Assembly (NCBI GenBank): GCA_018136815.1
Contig: CM030945.1
Span: forward strand, 904,605 to 968,604
Length of the DNA: 64,000 bases
Direction: 5' to 3'
From: Isochrysis galbana
Taxonomy: Eukaryota > Haptophyta > Isochrysidales > Isochrysidaceae
Shown here: one piece after another, positions 10,467 through 21,269 of the stretch
Layout: the number at the start of each line of letters is the position of its first letter
Numbering within the stretch: the first letter of the stretch is position 1
Notes under the pieces: model-generated
What the model saw: the letters and a program-made list of their open reading frames with translations, nothing else
The model's database searches: none
Told to the model about the DNA's origin: nothing
Program-made: the position numbers and the translations under genes

Positions 10467-10697
10467 TGCGTTGTTTGCTTACCCGAAAGGGGTTTTCCCC
10501 TAGCGTGGACTCGAGGAGGAGGAGAGGACGTGCTGGGGTGCGCGGGATCGGTGCGTGCACTGGGGGGAGGACGAATATCGAGGGGAGGGGGCCGTGCCCC
10601 CTCCCCCCGGTACCACTCGGACACCTGGCTCGTCAGGCATGGCGGGATTCCGGGACTGAAAAGTTGTGTCCAATTAGCTAGTGGGGGTAGCTAGGAG
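10467..10697 (+). repeat. 230-bp direct repeat, copy 2
   Basis: Partner of 7579-7808, lying about 2.9 kb downstream in the same orientation. Confidence 0.8.
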
Positions 10698-11153
10698 ATA
10701 AGCCATTGCCATTAACAATTTAATTTAATTTGTGTTGGTTACTTGATCGGCGGTTGAGTGGGTTACGTGGGCTGAGTCGGTTACGTCGGTTGAGTCGGTT
10801 GCACGTCGGTTGTGGCCGCATCATCCGGTGAGCGGATCGTGCAAAGGGTAGAGACGACTAAGAGCCAAGTAACGGCAGAAAGCTTTCGCCACTCATCTAA
10901 GGCTTCCACTCTGATGCGATTCCACGCAACTACTGCTCGGCGCGCAGAACGAGCGCGCCCAGAGGACCCCCATCGCTCTGCACCTGGCACGCCTACACCA
11001 TGCTCGCCACCACACGTCCGAGAGTGCGGGCTCATACGTAGGGGCTTTCAGACGACATCATGCAGTACGCCACTAAAACTATGCGGCAAACAATGCGCCG
11101 TATATGCATGACCATCGAATGCCCAGTCAACACCTACATAGCGACCAACGTGC
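10698..11153. other. Intergenic, no gene recognised
   Basis: 10750-10812 holds several imperfect copies of the octamer-like word GGTTGAGTCGGTTACG. The remainder, up to the P450 stop codon, would include that gene's 3' region. No polyadenylation signal was assigned. Confidence 0.35.
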
Positions 11154-13136
11154 TTATACCGCTTGCTGAGTCTTACTCCGGTGCGTGAGTAGCAGATGGA
11201 TCGGAATGTCAGGGCCGTCGGTTGCACTTGTCGCAGTTCTGACCTCGGGGTGACCTTTCGGCATACGGATCTCAAATGCACGGAGCAAATAGGCTGCGGT
11301 GACAATGGCTTCCAGATTGGACAGCTCCCGGCCGGGACATACCCGCATTCCGTGGCCGAAGCTGAAGAAGGCATCCGGATGCGGCTGGCGTACTGTGCCA
11401 TCCGGTTGCAGCCACCGGCGAGGATCGAATGATCCTGGATCGGAGATGCCTTGGCGCTTGCCGGCTTCGCGTGTGCGATTCGCATATGTCAACATTGTGC
11501 AGATGACCATCGGGCCCTCTTCCTCCGGCGGTCGGATGGTGCGGCCGCAAAGGGTCACTGTATGACCTTTAGCGGCCTCGAAGATGAGGAACGACGCGGG
11601 ACCTTGAACACGGTTCACCTCTATGTTAAGCGAGCGAAGTGTGCGTAATTTCGCCACTATCTCTGGTTCGGAAGCGGCCTCGAGATCGAAGGACAACGCT
11701 TCAGCTGCGCATTCTGATTGCAGACCTTCGTCGCGCGACAGATGGTAGAGCATCCAAGTGAGCGTCGTCGAGGTTGTGTCTGTGCCAGCAAGAAAGGTGA
11801 CTGCGAGATTACTAACGAGCTGGGTATGGCCGAAAAGCTGATCTGTCTCGCTTTTTTGGGTTCTCTGCGCATCTGCGACGACCTTGGACAACATGATGTC
11901 GAGAACGGTGCTGCCGTTGCCAAGCCCAATGTCCTTACGCACCTCATCAATCGTGGCCGGATCCCGGCTCACAATTTTGGATATGCCAGAGAGAATGCGT
12001 CGCACTAATGGGCCGCCCCCGTCAATGAAAGTACCGAACGGCCACTCCCAATATCTGAACACATAGAAGAAGAGGATACGCAACTGCAGCACGTCAAAAA
12101 AGTGAATGAGATCCTCTGACAGTGCAATCTGAGGAAGACAAGAAGAGACGGACTCGACAGAGTGATGCTCGCTCATATGGACAAGCTTGAGCCGAACGAG
12201 ACTTGCAAATAGTGGGCCACTTCAATTAACGTGTGTGAATGTTAGTGTATGCGCATAAGGTGCATTGTGTCCACGAGTGGTATCCCAGGTGGGGGGAGGG
12301 GGGGCAAGGCGTTGCACCATGTATTTGGGTCGCGGTGCACGCAGCCCGCGGCCGGGGAACGGGAAGCGCGGGGAGGGGTAGAGAAGGAACCATAGTGGGC
12401 AGGATGAGGAGAAGGGGGAGAAGAGCACCTTGGAGCGTAGCGAGTCAAAGTCAAATGTAAACGCAATCAAAGAGATGACGTCCGCCGCCACGCACGAGAA
12501 GTCGCGATTAATAGGCTGGCCAGGGTGCTTTCCTCCCCACTCGCAGCAACCCGGGCCATTCTCCCATTTGGCGACCAGGCGCTTGGCCACACACTTGATT
12601 GCTGGCAGATAACCTTGCATGTGGTTGTGGCTGAAGGCAGGGCTAAAGACGCGGCGCTGCGCTCGCCAGAGTTTGCCCTCAGCCGTGAGAACGCTGTCTA
12701 TCCCGTCCCTGACCAGCGGGCCGAAAGCCTTAGCACGGCGCAATCTGTCAGGCCGCTGGCGCATGAGCTCGAGCATTGGCGTCACACCACCAACCAGGAC
12801 ATACCTCACGCCCATGATGTCGCACTCGCAGACTCCTTCGTCGCCACCATACTCGTCGAGCCAACTCTCGAGGCGCTTGCTGAAATTTTGCATCCTGCCC
12901 AGCTGATGCGCGTTGCCGAGGAGCGGCAGCGCGCCCGCCACGCGATTGAAGCGCTCTGGGCGGTGGTGGCGGCGGCGGCAGTGGAGGAAGAGGCCGATGA
13001 GGAGTGCGAGGGCGCCGAGCGCGGCGTGTAGCGCGTGGCCCGGTAGGACGAGTGCGTCGAAAAGGCTCGGCGGCGGCGGCGGCGGCGCGGCGGGCTGCGG
13101 CGGACGGAATTGCGGGAGGCGGAGGGGCCAGCGCAT
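11154..13136 (-). CDS. Cytochrome P450 monooxygenase
   Basis: Haem-thiolate monooxygenase; substrate unknown. Two exons: 13136-12429 (236 codons) and 12185-11154 (343 codons plus stop), with a phase-0 intron 12428-12186 (donor AAG|GTGCTC). The acceptor chosen (GGCTCAAG) keeps frame; an acceptor 16 bases upstream would not. About 579 residues. A hydrophobic segment near residues 37-55 (LHAALGALALLIGLFLHC) fits an N-terminal membrane anchor. The I-helix oxygen-binding motif is LAGTDTTSTT (about 368-377), the ExxR pair is EVNR (about 425-428), and the haem loop is FSFGHGMRVCPG with the Cys ligand near residue 519. The ATG at 13136 is the first in frame; earlier in-frame codons have no ATG. Upstream is Pro-rich. 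The subfamily was not assigned. All key residues are present, so it looks functional. Confidence 0.92.
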
Positions 13137-13646
13137 AGGGGTGGGGAGGGGTGGGGAGTGGAGGGTGGTGGAGGGCGGCAAAGCGCTCGCCTTGGGCCAA
13201 AGACGCCGCAAGCGACGAGCGCGCGGGAAAGGATCCCTTCCTACTCTAGGAGTACTTAATTAATAAAATCTAAAAAAGAGTGCCACAACTGAACGGCTCC
13301 GTCTGCTGCTCGCCGCCCTTGCTTCACGTAAGGGAACGTGTGTGCCTTCCTCTCGGGGTACCTGGAGCCTGAGCGTATCTGAGACCAACTGCCGGCTGCT
13401 TGGTGCTAAGATAGTACGCCAGTGCACAAGGCTAGAGGCTAGAGCTTCTCATTCAACAACGTTTTTTATAAACCACTATAAAACAGAGCTGGAAGGTGAT
13501 AGGGGGCTCATAGAGGCATCAGGGGCATGGTCCACACACACCCTACGCCGAGCAAAAGAGAAATCGCCATTTCTTGACCACCCGCAAGAGCCGTGCTGGA
13601 ATCGCACCCACATGCCTCACAGCAGCGAGCTCCTCTCCCAGCACAC

Positions 13647-14355
13647 TCACTCCGAGACATCGGGGACACCGGACTCGACCTCTTCCGCGGCCTCTTGTGC
13701 GTGCTGAGCGTTGGAGCCCGCCTCACCTTCATAGACACTGCCCCTGCGAGCGGCCACACAAACACACACTCCCTAACCTTGCACAACCCGCGGCGCTTCG
13801 CTCCACACTTCGGACAACGCTTCCATCCTGACCATTGGCACGGGACAACGCCGCAGTTGCACGCGAACTCACACGTCGAAAATGCAGCCGCGCGAGCCCG
13901 GGCGCGCTCGGTATCGTCGTGAGCACGTTCCATTCGGGCCATCTTCTTCTGTTGCACCAAGGCCGCAGCCTCCAGCTCTTCCTTGTCCCTCTTCTCCTTC
14001 TCAGCCCGCAAGTCGCGTTTAGTGACAGAGCCCGATAGCTCGAAGAGAGGTGCGCGCTTCCGCGGCCCAACAGCATCTCCTGCACCTGCGAGTGGTGATC
14101 CCACGCGGCCTTGTCGCTAGAAAGGTCGCGGGACAGCGCCTGACGCACCTTACCCTCAGTGGCTAGAGGGAACTTGCCAGAGCGTATCGCTCGGCGCGTG
14201 CTCTCGCCCGCCGCGCGGCAGTGTTCCACTGCTTTGCGGACGTCTTCGAGCGTCGCGAGCCGTTGCGCCACCAGGGCATCATGGGCAGCCTTGGTGTAGG
14301 CTCCCTTGCCCCCTCTGGGCGGCTCCACAGGCACCCTACCGGCCGCCGGAGCCAT
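13647..14355 (-). CDS. Zn-ribbon-like protein of unknown function
   Basis: Starts at ATG 14355. The first part encodes GGKGAYTKAAHDALVAQR and AGESTRRAIRSGKFPLATEG, suggesting a small helical or HTH-like N-terminal region. After a frame change near 14050-14100 (a short intron or an indel) comes a basic, coiled-coil-prone stretch (RAEKEKRDKEELEAAALVQQ) and a Cys cluster: CEFACNCG, then PCQWSGWKRCPKCGAKRRGLC, resembling a zinc ribbon with paired Cys. A donor fits after GLCK (AAG|GTTAGG). A last exon may end with AEEVESGVPDVSE and a stop at 13647-13649, though GTGAGT there could also be a splice donor. No family is recognised; such helix-plus-ribbon proteins occur in transposons as well as host regulators. 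The model is incomplete. Confidence 0.45.
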
Positions 14356-14359
14356 CGGC

Positions 14360-15100
14360 GCCGGCGCGTGCTGGCTGCGAAGCGCTGTTGGCTGCGAAGC
14401 CCTAGCCTCTAGTGCTATTCTCGTTACGTTGGTACTAGGCTACGCCGCTCGGGCTTGGTATCCCAGACCAAAAGCGTTCAATTATCCCCATCTGGAGCGT
14501 CCGACGCACAGTCCTCGTTCTCCTCTTCTCCTCCCACAGGCCCGGAGTCCTCGTCGGTGGTGGTGGTGGTGGCCTCATCGGTCGGGGAAAGGGCCTCCTC
14601 CTCGGCATCAGGAACGCGAACAGGATCCGCCTCCTCCGCCGCGCCCTTGGAGCAGGAAGAGGAACGAGTCGTGCGAGCAGCGCTTGCGCTCGGCGTCCAG
14701 TCGACAGGTGGCTGTGTCGAGCGAGTCGAACGAAACCAGCGAGCAGGAGCACGAGAGGAGAGGACGGAGGACCGTACCGATGCGCGCCGAGCGCCGAGTC
14801 GCCACCATCGTGAGGAAGACGAGGGCGAGGAGAGAGCTGGAGGGTGAGCGAGGAGGGAGGAGGGAGGCAGGCAGTAGGAGCCGTCTCTCTGGTAGGTCGA
14901 TGAGAGGGGGAGGAGGGGACCCGGGGGAGGGGACCCGGGGGGAGGGGAGAGACCCCAAGACCTATCGGTTGTTTACGTTAGTGTTTTCGCAGTATACGGT
15001 AATATTTTCCCCGGTCCCAGGGGGGTGCCCCCACGGTTCCCGACCGCCTCTGCGTCCAGAGTCCCCCCGCGGAAAGAGTGAACGCACGGCGTGCACCTTC
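14360..15100. other. Intergenic, no gene recognised
   Basis: GC- and purine-rich. 14905-14950 holds two copies of GGGGACCCGGGGGAGG. Long open frames in several phases have no domain signature and look like a composition effect. Confidence 0.4.
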
Positions 15101-15110
15101 CTGGAAGTTG

Positions 15111-15640
15111 CTATGCTCACGCACGGCGCCCCCGCGGGGGGGGAGCCGATGTGCACACGCACGGCGTGCACAATGATTGCAAGTAATCACACGTGCTGCG
15201 CAAACGAAACATCTCGTATATGGCTACTTTACGTTAATGTGGGCCTTAGGGGAAAAAGTTTCTATGCGCACGCACGGCGCCCTCGCGAGGGGGGAAGTCG
15301 ATGCGCATACGCACGGCTTGCACAATGATTGCAAGTAATCACATGTGCTGCGTAAACGAAACATCTCGTATACGGCTACTTTACGTTAATGTGGGCCTTA
15401 GGGGAAAAAGTTTCTATGCGCACGCACGGCGCCCTCGCGAGGGGGGGGAGCCGATGCGCATACGCACGGTGTGCACAATGATTGCAAGTAATCACACGTG
15501 CTGCGCAACGAAACATCTCGTATACGGCTACTTTACGTTAATGTGGGCCTTAGGGAAAAAAGTTTCTATGCGCACGCACGGCGCCCCCGCGGGGTGGCCG
15601 ATGCACATCGCGCCGTGTCCATAGTTACAAAGTAATCACA
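15111..15640 (+). repeat. 152-bp tandem satellite, about 3.5 copies
   Basis: Unit starts at CTATGC(T/G)CACGCACGGCGCC, at 15111, 15262, 15414 and 15566, giving periods of 151, 152 and 152. Each unit carries GGCGCCC(C/T)CGCGGGG, ATGATTGCAAGTAATCACA, AACGAAACATCTCGTATA and TACTTTACGTTAATGTGGGC. The last copy decays after about 75 bp. The unit is flanked upstream by a diverged beginning of the same sequence (from about 14970). Confidence 0.92.
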
Positions 15641-16664
15641 ATCGAAAAGCGCCGACACGGCGCCCTCCGGGGGGACACGCGTCGCGGGAAGCAGGGAATG
15701 TTACGCTAGTCTACATTTATTTTTAAAATAACGCTATACAACTGTGGACATTCGATCGCTCAATTCGACTCATGTCCCACATTTGACGGAACGACACCTT
15801 AGGGGTTAGGCGATGGCGATGGTAGCGGGAGCGCGGGAGAGAGCGCGTTACTAGTAGCTTAGCGGGCACCTTCAAGAATGTTTTTTTTATAAACGGACTA
15901 TGGATATTTGATGGCTCAACTTGAGTGAGTCGGTCCCATATTCGACGGAACGTGACCTTGCCCAGCCGGCCCGGGCGTGACCTTCTCTCTGGAGCGCGCC
16001 ACAGGAGACGAATTTCGTCGAATGTCTGCTCGCTGTGCAGGTGACTTGTGTCTTAAATTGTGTGGACTGTCGGCCTGTCGCATGTACAGCAGCTGCTGAC
16101 AGCAGGCAAACAATCACACACCGGAAATTGCACATGAATCAAGAATCAGTCATCCTGCCATGTCATGTCATGACGCGTCGATCGAGTATCAAACGTATTT
16201 CTGAGGAGTGTGCTGGTCTGGAGCGTGGAAACTCGGTTCGCAATCCGCGACAGAAAAATGCTCGCGCACGGCACACGATCCTCGTACTACCCAGCCATCA
16301 TGGCCTTATTATGAGCGCTATCTTCGACGGACAAGGCATCCGTGGAAGAGGCACACTTCGAAGGCAGCATGCCGTCGGCTCACGCTCGTCCGGCATGCCT
16401 ATTGGCTCTCGAGCACACGGAATGAACAGGCGATCATGCGTGAAATCACTCAGACCAAATTGAGGCGCATAGCTTGCGCTTGTCCCGCACAAGTTGCATG
16501 ACGTGCATCTAGATCAAGGGCAAGCCGCAAGTCTGCACACATAGTACACGTATTATACCGCGTAGACGCTCGCGCTCGGCGCATCCCTGGTGACGTCAAG
16601 CTTGATGTCTTCGCAACAAGCTTGGCCTGGTTCACCTCAAAGACGGGAGCAGGCCGTCAATGAT
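15641..16664. other. Repeat-containing intergenic DNA
   Basis: 15735-15800 and 15897-15958 are two diverged copies of one repeat (CTATGGATATTTGATGGCTC / GACGGAACG(A/T)(C/G)ACCTT); a third is at 24825-24885. 16040-16500 is open in more than one frame (for example WPYYERYLRRTRHPWKRH) but no family is recognised. No gene is claimed. Confidence 0.35.
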
Positions 16665-17957
16665 CTAGAGTGATTTGGCCGCTGCGCCTATGAGTACACT
16701 AGCGCCCTCTCCGCCTTCCATGTAGTCCATCTTGAGCACGCATTTGGCAAAGCTCGTGCCCGCAGGAACGGTCCGGCGGACCATGTTGAGCGTCTGCATG
16801 TTCTTCTTGTAGTCCGCCGAGGCCTCGCCCCAGGCTTCTTTGTCCACTCGTTCCACCTCAAAGACGACCGCTACATCATGTCCCACCCACTGCACACTCT
16901 TCTTTCGCGAGGACTGCTTCCCCCCCGCTCCAATCGGAGGCGCCCCATCCCAGACCAGAGGCCTTGCACCCGCCTCATCAGCCGTGGTGCATGCCTGCAG
17001 CGTCGACGGCCGAGAACGGACACGCTGACGGTGCGCGGCCATCCGACCCTCCCTCGAGAACGTACTTGGGCTTGGTGTGGAAGCAGAATGGCGGTGGCGA
17101 TTGACAGGTTTGGCGTCAGGGTGCTTTGAAGGTGGACGAATGGTGATGGGCGCGCCTAGGTCAGAAGGGCTGAGTCCACGCGAATTGTGGACACGGGTGA
17201 GCTCGTTGGGCGTCAGCCGATATTCCGGAGAGTAGTCGGATGCGGTGGGACGGCTCTCCGGAGTCCGCGGTGCGTCTAGTGCACGGGGCGACTCCACGTC
17301 GACCACGTGCAGGCTCTGCTCACGGGCTGGCTTGTCAGGCGTCGACCTCGCGGAAGAGCCATGGCGGACGGCGGACGGCGTTCCCCGGGATGCACGCCTG
17401 GCGGAAATGGTCGCCCAGGCAGACTTGCCAGTGTCCTCTGAGGGCAAGCTGACTTCCAGTGAGAAGGGGAGGCCCTGCTGAATGCTGCTCGACGGGACTG
17501 TGTCTCCTGCGCGCGCATTCACGAGCTCAGAGGCAGAAGAGCGCGGGGACAGCTTCTTGGCGCGGCGATCAAGCTGTGAAAGAGGCTTCAGTTTGGGCGG
17601 TGGGAAGGCAGGTGGCGGGAAGCCTTGCGGCGGCTGAACCCTCAGTGCAGGCGGAGGCGGCAGTGGTGACGGCTTTGGGCCTTCCCCCTCGAGGGCCTCA
17701 TCATTCTCCCTGATCGCAGCATCCCAGTCCCGGCTGGGTCGAGCTCGTTTAGGCGGGGAAGCCAGCGCAGAGAGCGACGCCGTGGACAACTCCTCAAGCT
17801 CGACCGGAGCCTGCAGCACCGCCTCACTGCTGTTGGAGCGCTGAAGCCGACGCGATGCGACGAGCTGCGAGAGGTCCTTGGTGCTCCGGTGGGGCGGCGC
17901 GCTCTGGATCCTGGCGCGCTTCTTCTTGGGCCGGAGGAATCGGTGGAAAAGTCCCAT
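16665..17957 (-). CDS. Hypothetical Pro/Ser-rich protein
   Basis: Single open frame of 430 codons from ATG 17957 to a stop at 16665. The N-terminus is basic (MGLFHRFLRPKKKRARIQ), then comes a Ser-rich region with DLSQLVASRRLQRSNSSEAV, a Pro-rich linker (LPPPPALRVQPPQGFPPPAF, about residues 113-132), and a long disordered Ser/Arg/Pro segment. The last 90 or so residues look folded: KSVQWVGHDVAVVFEVERVD, then a Met/Lys-rich segment and MDYMEGGEGASVLIGAAA at the end. The open frame continues 5' without an ATG into CT-repeat DNA, so this ATG is the likely start. No known domain. The proline stretches suggest a scaffold or signalling adaptor; this is inference only. Confidence 0.55.
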   Translation of the reverse strand: MGLFHRFLRPKKKRARIQSAPPHRSTKDLSQLVASRRLQRSNSSEAVLQAPVELEELSTASLSALASPPKRARPSRDWDAAIRENDEALEGEGPKPSPLPPPPALRVQPPQGFPPPAFPPPKLKPLSQLDRRAKKLSPRSSASELVNARAGDTVPSSSIQQGLPFSLEVSLPSEDTGKSAWATISARRASRGTPSAVRHGSSARSTPDKPAREQSLHVVDVESPRALDAPRTPESRPTASDYSPEYRLTPNELTRVHNSRGLSPSDLGAPITIRPPSKHPDAKPVNRHRHSASTPSPSTFSREGRMAAHRQRVRSRPSTLQACTTADEAGARPLVWDGAPPIGAGGKQSSRKKSVQWVGHDVAVVFEVERVDKEAWGEASADYKKNMQTLNMVRRTVPAGTSFAKCVLKMDYMEGGEGASVLIGAAAKSL

Positions 17958-18003
17958 CGGACCGGACGACTGGCAAACTCCCGTCGAGCTGGGCCTTGGG
18001 GAG

Positions 18004-18400
18004 GGGCTCCCTCTTCTCTCTCTCTCTCTCTCCCTCTCCCTCTCTCCCTCCCTCTCTCTCTCTCTCTCTCCCTCTCGGCAGCAGCCTCTCCTCGTCGGCG
18101 GGGGTCTTGGAGGAGGGGTGGGGAGCGGAATAAGAGGGCGCCCGCTCAAATAGAGAAAAGAAGACCCCTCGTCACGAATTCTTGGGGAGGGGCGGTGCAA
18201 AAGGGAAAGTGGAAGAGGAAGACAAGCGGAGGGAAGGGAGAGCAGCAGCAGCCGCCGAGAGAGAGTCCGATGGTCGCTTCCCCTCTCTCGCTGAATCTCA
18301 TCGAAGACGATCATCCTCGATCTTCGGGGGAAGAGGCAGAGAGAAGAGGATGAATGAGAGAGGAGAGAGAGAGAGAGAGAGAGAGAGTAAGTGGAGGAGG
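18004..18400. repeat. CT and GA microsatellites in gene leader
   Basis: 18017-18078 is mostly (CT)n and 18361-18388 mostly (GA)n. They lie just upstream of the start codon of the minus-strand Pro/Ser-rich gene, a position where GA/CT tracts are often found in promoters or 5' leaders. Confidence 0.7.
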
Positions 18401-18996
18401 TCGAGGTGAAACGTCCGTCTGCGCCCCCCTCCCCCCCGCCCCTCCCCCACTCTCCCAGCTCCCCAGGGCAAGGGGGTGGCCCCCCCCCCCCCACTGAACG
18501 CTTCACGCGCAGGAGAGCTCTGGCCGTTTCCCCCCCGACCCACTCACATCCCCCCGCGCCACGCAGAGCGAGCGCATAGAAAGAAAGAAACGTCCCTCTA
18601 CAGAAGTTGGGGGGGGGTCTCTCCCCATCAGTCCAGTATTCCAAGGCGCGGAAAGGAGAGTACGTGCCTAGGAGCGGGGAAGAAACGATCGCTTCACACC
18701 ACGAACAACTCGAGCGTCTGGAGAGATTGGACCGTTAGAGAAGTTTTGCGGAGGCGCCTCTTGTACAAGTAGGTGGTAAACAAATACGCGCGTTCTTTTT
18801 TGGGAGGGGGTGAGTACTTTATGTGGTTGACGGGTGTTCATTGTCGCGCGCCGTGAGTTGGGTGTGTTCGCGGCGCAGCCGCGAGGCGCATTTCGTTGTT
18901 TCGCTTAGTTAAGAGCCGCGTTTACGCGGCGCGAGGACAAATTTTCAGTTTCAGGGTTTTGACACGACTTTGGGGGTAAAGGGAGTAGTAGTACTG
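18401..18996. other. Intergenic, no gene recognised
   Basis: Contains C-runs at 18421-18435 and 18481-18493. 18870-18935 has a GCGGCGCAGCCGCG palindromic stretch. No coding signal. Confidence 0.35.
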
Positions 18997-19948
18997 TAGT
19001 AGGTAGTTGACTACAACCTACTTTTATAAGTGGGGGTCAATGGGGGCCTCGCGCCCCCCTCTCTCCATCGCGGACACCCCCTGGGGTGGGCCCGCACATT
19101 CAACCTCAGCCCCTGCCCTCTGGCAGGGGCTGGGCAATCATCATCCTGGCCCAAACCCTTCGTGGGCGCGGGCCGTGACTCGCACTCCCACGCCCATACC
19201 CATACTGGGCCTGCCCTCGAGCTGACTCCCCCCCCTCCCCTGGTCGCCAGGCATACAGAGGCCGCAGGGAGGCCCCAATGGCCAGCGTGGGAGAGGCAGG
19301 GGGGGCCAGGGGCTGAGCCCCAGCCTCCACTGCCCCCTGAGCTGCCCTTGCTGGCCCTCTGGGAGCCCCCAAAGGCGCTCTGAGAGCAGGCCGTGGCGCG
19401 CCGCATGGCGACGCGCCGCAGGGAGAGGGGCGGAGGAGAATGGAGAGAGGGAGAGGGGGGGTTTTGCACCCCCCCCGATGGAGTGCGGTAAGAAACGGGC
19501 CCCGTTTGCGTTAGCAAACGGGCGAAGGGGGGCGGCTGGCGACAGGAGGAAGAGAGGAAGGGAGTGGCTCAAGACGTCCTTGTGGCAGGTATCGGGGGGC
19601 GCAGTCATTTATTTCTTCGAGGACTGCTCGCGGCGCGAGCTGTAAGGGCCGTTCAGCTTCTCGACGAGAGGTCCCTCCCCCCCCCCCCGGTGTTTTTCCC
19701 CGGAGAGTCGGCCGGCGTCGACCGGTCCGCCTCAATGGGTTTTCCCTCATTGTAACTTGTGGGGAGTTATAATGGGAGCCGGGGGTTTGCGAGGGGGGAG
19801 ATTTGAAGGGATGCATATGTGTATGTGTCTGTGCCACCACTTCAAGGCGTGCGGGCAGGTGCGCTGAGGGGTGTCGTGATAGTACCGGGCTAGTGGGAGT
19901 AGTGGTACTAACGCTCAGTTGTTTTATTATAGTAGGTAGTTGACTACA
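18997..19948 (+). mobile_element. 914-bp retroposon with 19-bp target-site duplication
   Basis: The 19-base word TAGTAGGTAGTTGACTACA stands at 18997-19015 and again, identical, at 19930-19948. The enclosed 914 bp (19016-19929) begin with ACCTACTTTTATAAGTGGGG, include an R1-family body, and end with CTCAGTTGTTTTATTA. Long, variable-length duplications and an AT-rich 3' end are what target-primed reverse transcription (LINE or SINE) leaves. No long conserved open frame is present. An inverted relative is at 22625-23270. Confidence 0.85.
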
Positions 19949-20235
19949 GCAGGGGCGCACCATTAAGAAAACCGAGAATTTTGTCCTCTATATACTTTCC
20001 TTAGCGCTCGGCCGCGAGACCATAGGAGTTTCTTAAGCTGGGTTTCTTGCGCGGTTTGCCGAGAGCTACAACATGTATAGAGGTTTCTTAGGGTGCTGCT
20101 TTCTTGTGATTGTGATGGTGACCGGCGCTTTTGTCCCCTAGTTTCTTGCTACGGCGGCGCCTCTCATCACCTTTCCACCTCCTCTCTCCTCTCTTCTTCG
20201 CTGTCTGATGAACTTATGTTGCGAAGAACTAGGTT
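19949..20235 (+). repeat. Repeat R, uninterrupted copy
   Basis: Runs from GGGGCGCACCATTAAGAAAA to GTTGCGAAGAACTAGG. It matches 42852-42973, 43483-43497 and 44420-44583 read together, that is, the other copy with two insertions removed. The target word GCTACAAC followed by ATGTATAGAGG is intact here at about 20066-20083. Confidence 0.9.
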
Positions 20236-20539
20236 TCTGCCAATTTTTGCACTTAGAAAACAAGGCGAGCGGGCGAGCGTGCTGAAGATGAGTAACGAGC
20301 AGTGATCGCCGATCGCCAACCAGTACCCGACAGGCCGACAGGGCTGAAAGCTAACGCGCACTTGGTGCGCTGCGCATGAGGAAGTGGTGTGCTGGACTTG
20401 AGCGCTGCGCACTTGTGGCAGCGCGGATCAGGAAGTGGTGGCAACACGCTGTGCTCAACAGCTACATCTTTGGCTGCTCCGTCAGTAATTTACACCCACG
20501 AGAAATAATGTGAACATACGTAAACAACAAACTTTCATA
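20236..20539. other. Intergenic, no gene recognised
   Basis: Nothing recognised apart from the right flank of repeat R. Short open frames have no signature. Confidence 0.3.
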
Positions 20540-21145
20540 CTACCTCCGTTCCAATACTGAGGTCCCGCGGCTGTATTTGCGGGAGGGTGTTTTTAAAGTA
20601 AATCCGCGTTGTGCCTCACGTCCCCCGGGTACCTTGGGGCGTCTCCCAGTGAGAGGGGCAGAGGAGAAATTCTCAAAAACTCAAAGGAATAAGCCACTTC
20701 CTTCTTTAGAGAGGGGTGAAAATTGCGCGCTTGGCCTTGGCGGGAATTCCCGTACTCCCGTACTCCCGCTGAATGTGAAGAGGCTTTCAATCATCAATCA
20801 ACACCCCCCCGAGAAGCTTGACGCTTTGTTCGACACAAAGAGTAGAGTGTAGGGTGTTGAGGCGGATAATCGAGGTGGAGAGGTGGAGGGTGGGAATGGG
20901 TATGACCTCCCGCATCGCAGGGATGACGGTTTTGACAGTAAGCAGTGAGTAGATTGCGTGTGTTTGTACAACATTTGGACGTGTGTAGAACAACCTTGAA
21001 ATAACTTAGGAAGTCTTCAGGTTAAGCCCCAATGTACCCTCTGCACCCTCCTAGTCTGGGTGGGGTGCCCCATTGCCCATGCAAGCTACCCCCTTCAACA
21101 ATCAACAATAGCCTGCGTGACACCTCAGTATTGGAACGGAGGTAG
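20540..21145. mobile_element. Stowaway-like MITE (Tc1/mariner type)
   Basis: 606-bp element with terminal inverted repeats CTACCTCCGTTCCAATACTG (left) and its complement at the right end (CAGTATTGGAACGGAGGTAG), about 24 matching positions, flanked by TA on both sides (20538-20539 and 21146-21147). CTCCGTTCC with a TA duplication is the hallmark of Stowaway/mariner MITEs. No transposase is encoded. Partial relatives: left end at 5799, right end near 38080-38092. Confidence 0.9.
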
Positions 21146-21269
21146 TATGTTCAAGAAGTTGACAAGAAAATCATAATGTTCGCGGGTGTTTTCGTGATTT
21201 CATTTGTTTACTTCTTTGAAGACCGAACACTGGAGATTTTTGTGAACTTCCAAAGGGGGAACTTCAGCG

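Noticed and set aside
19511-19963. 150-codon minus-strand open frame
   Set aside because: Lies wholly within the retroposon and is not conserved in its inverted copy.
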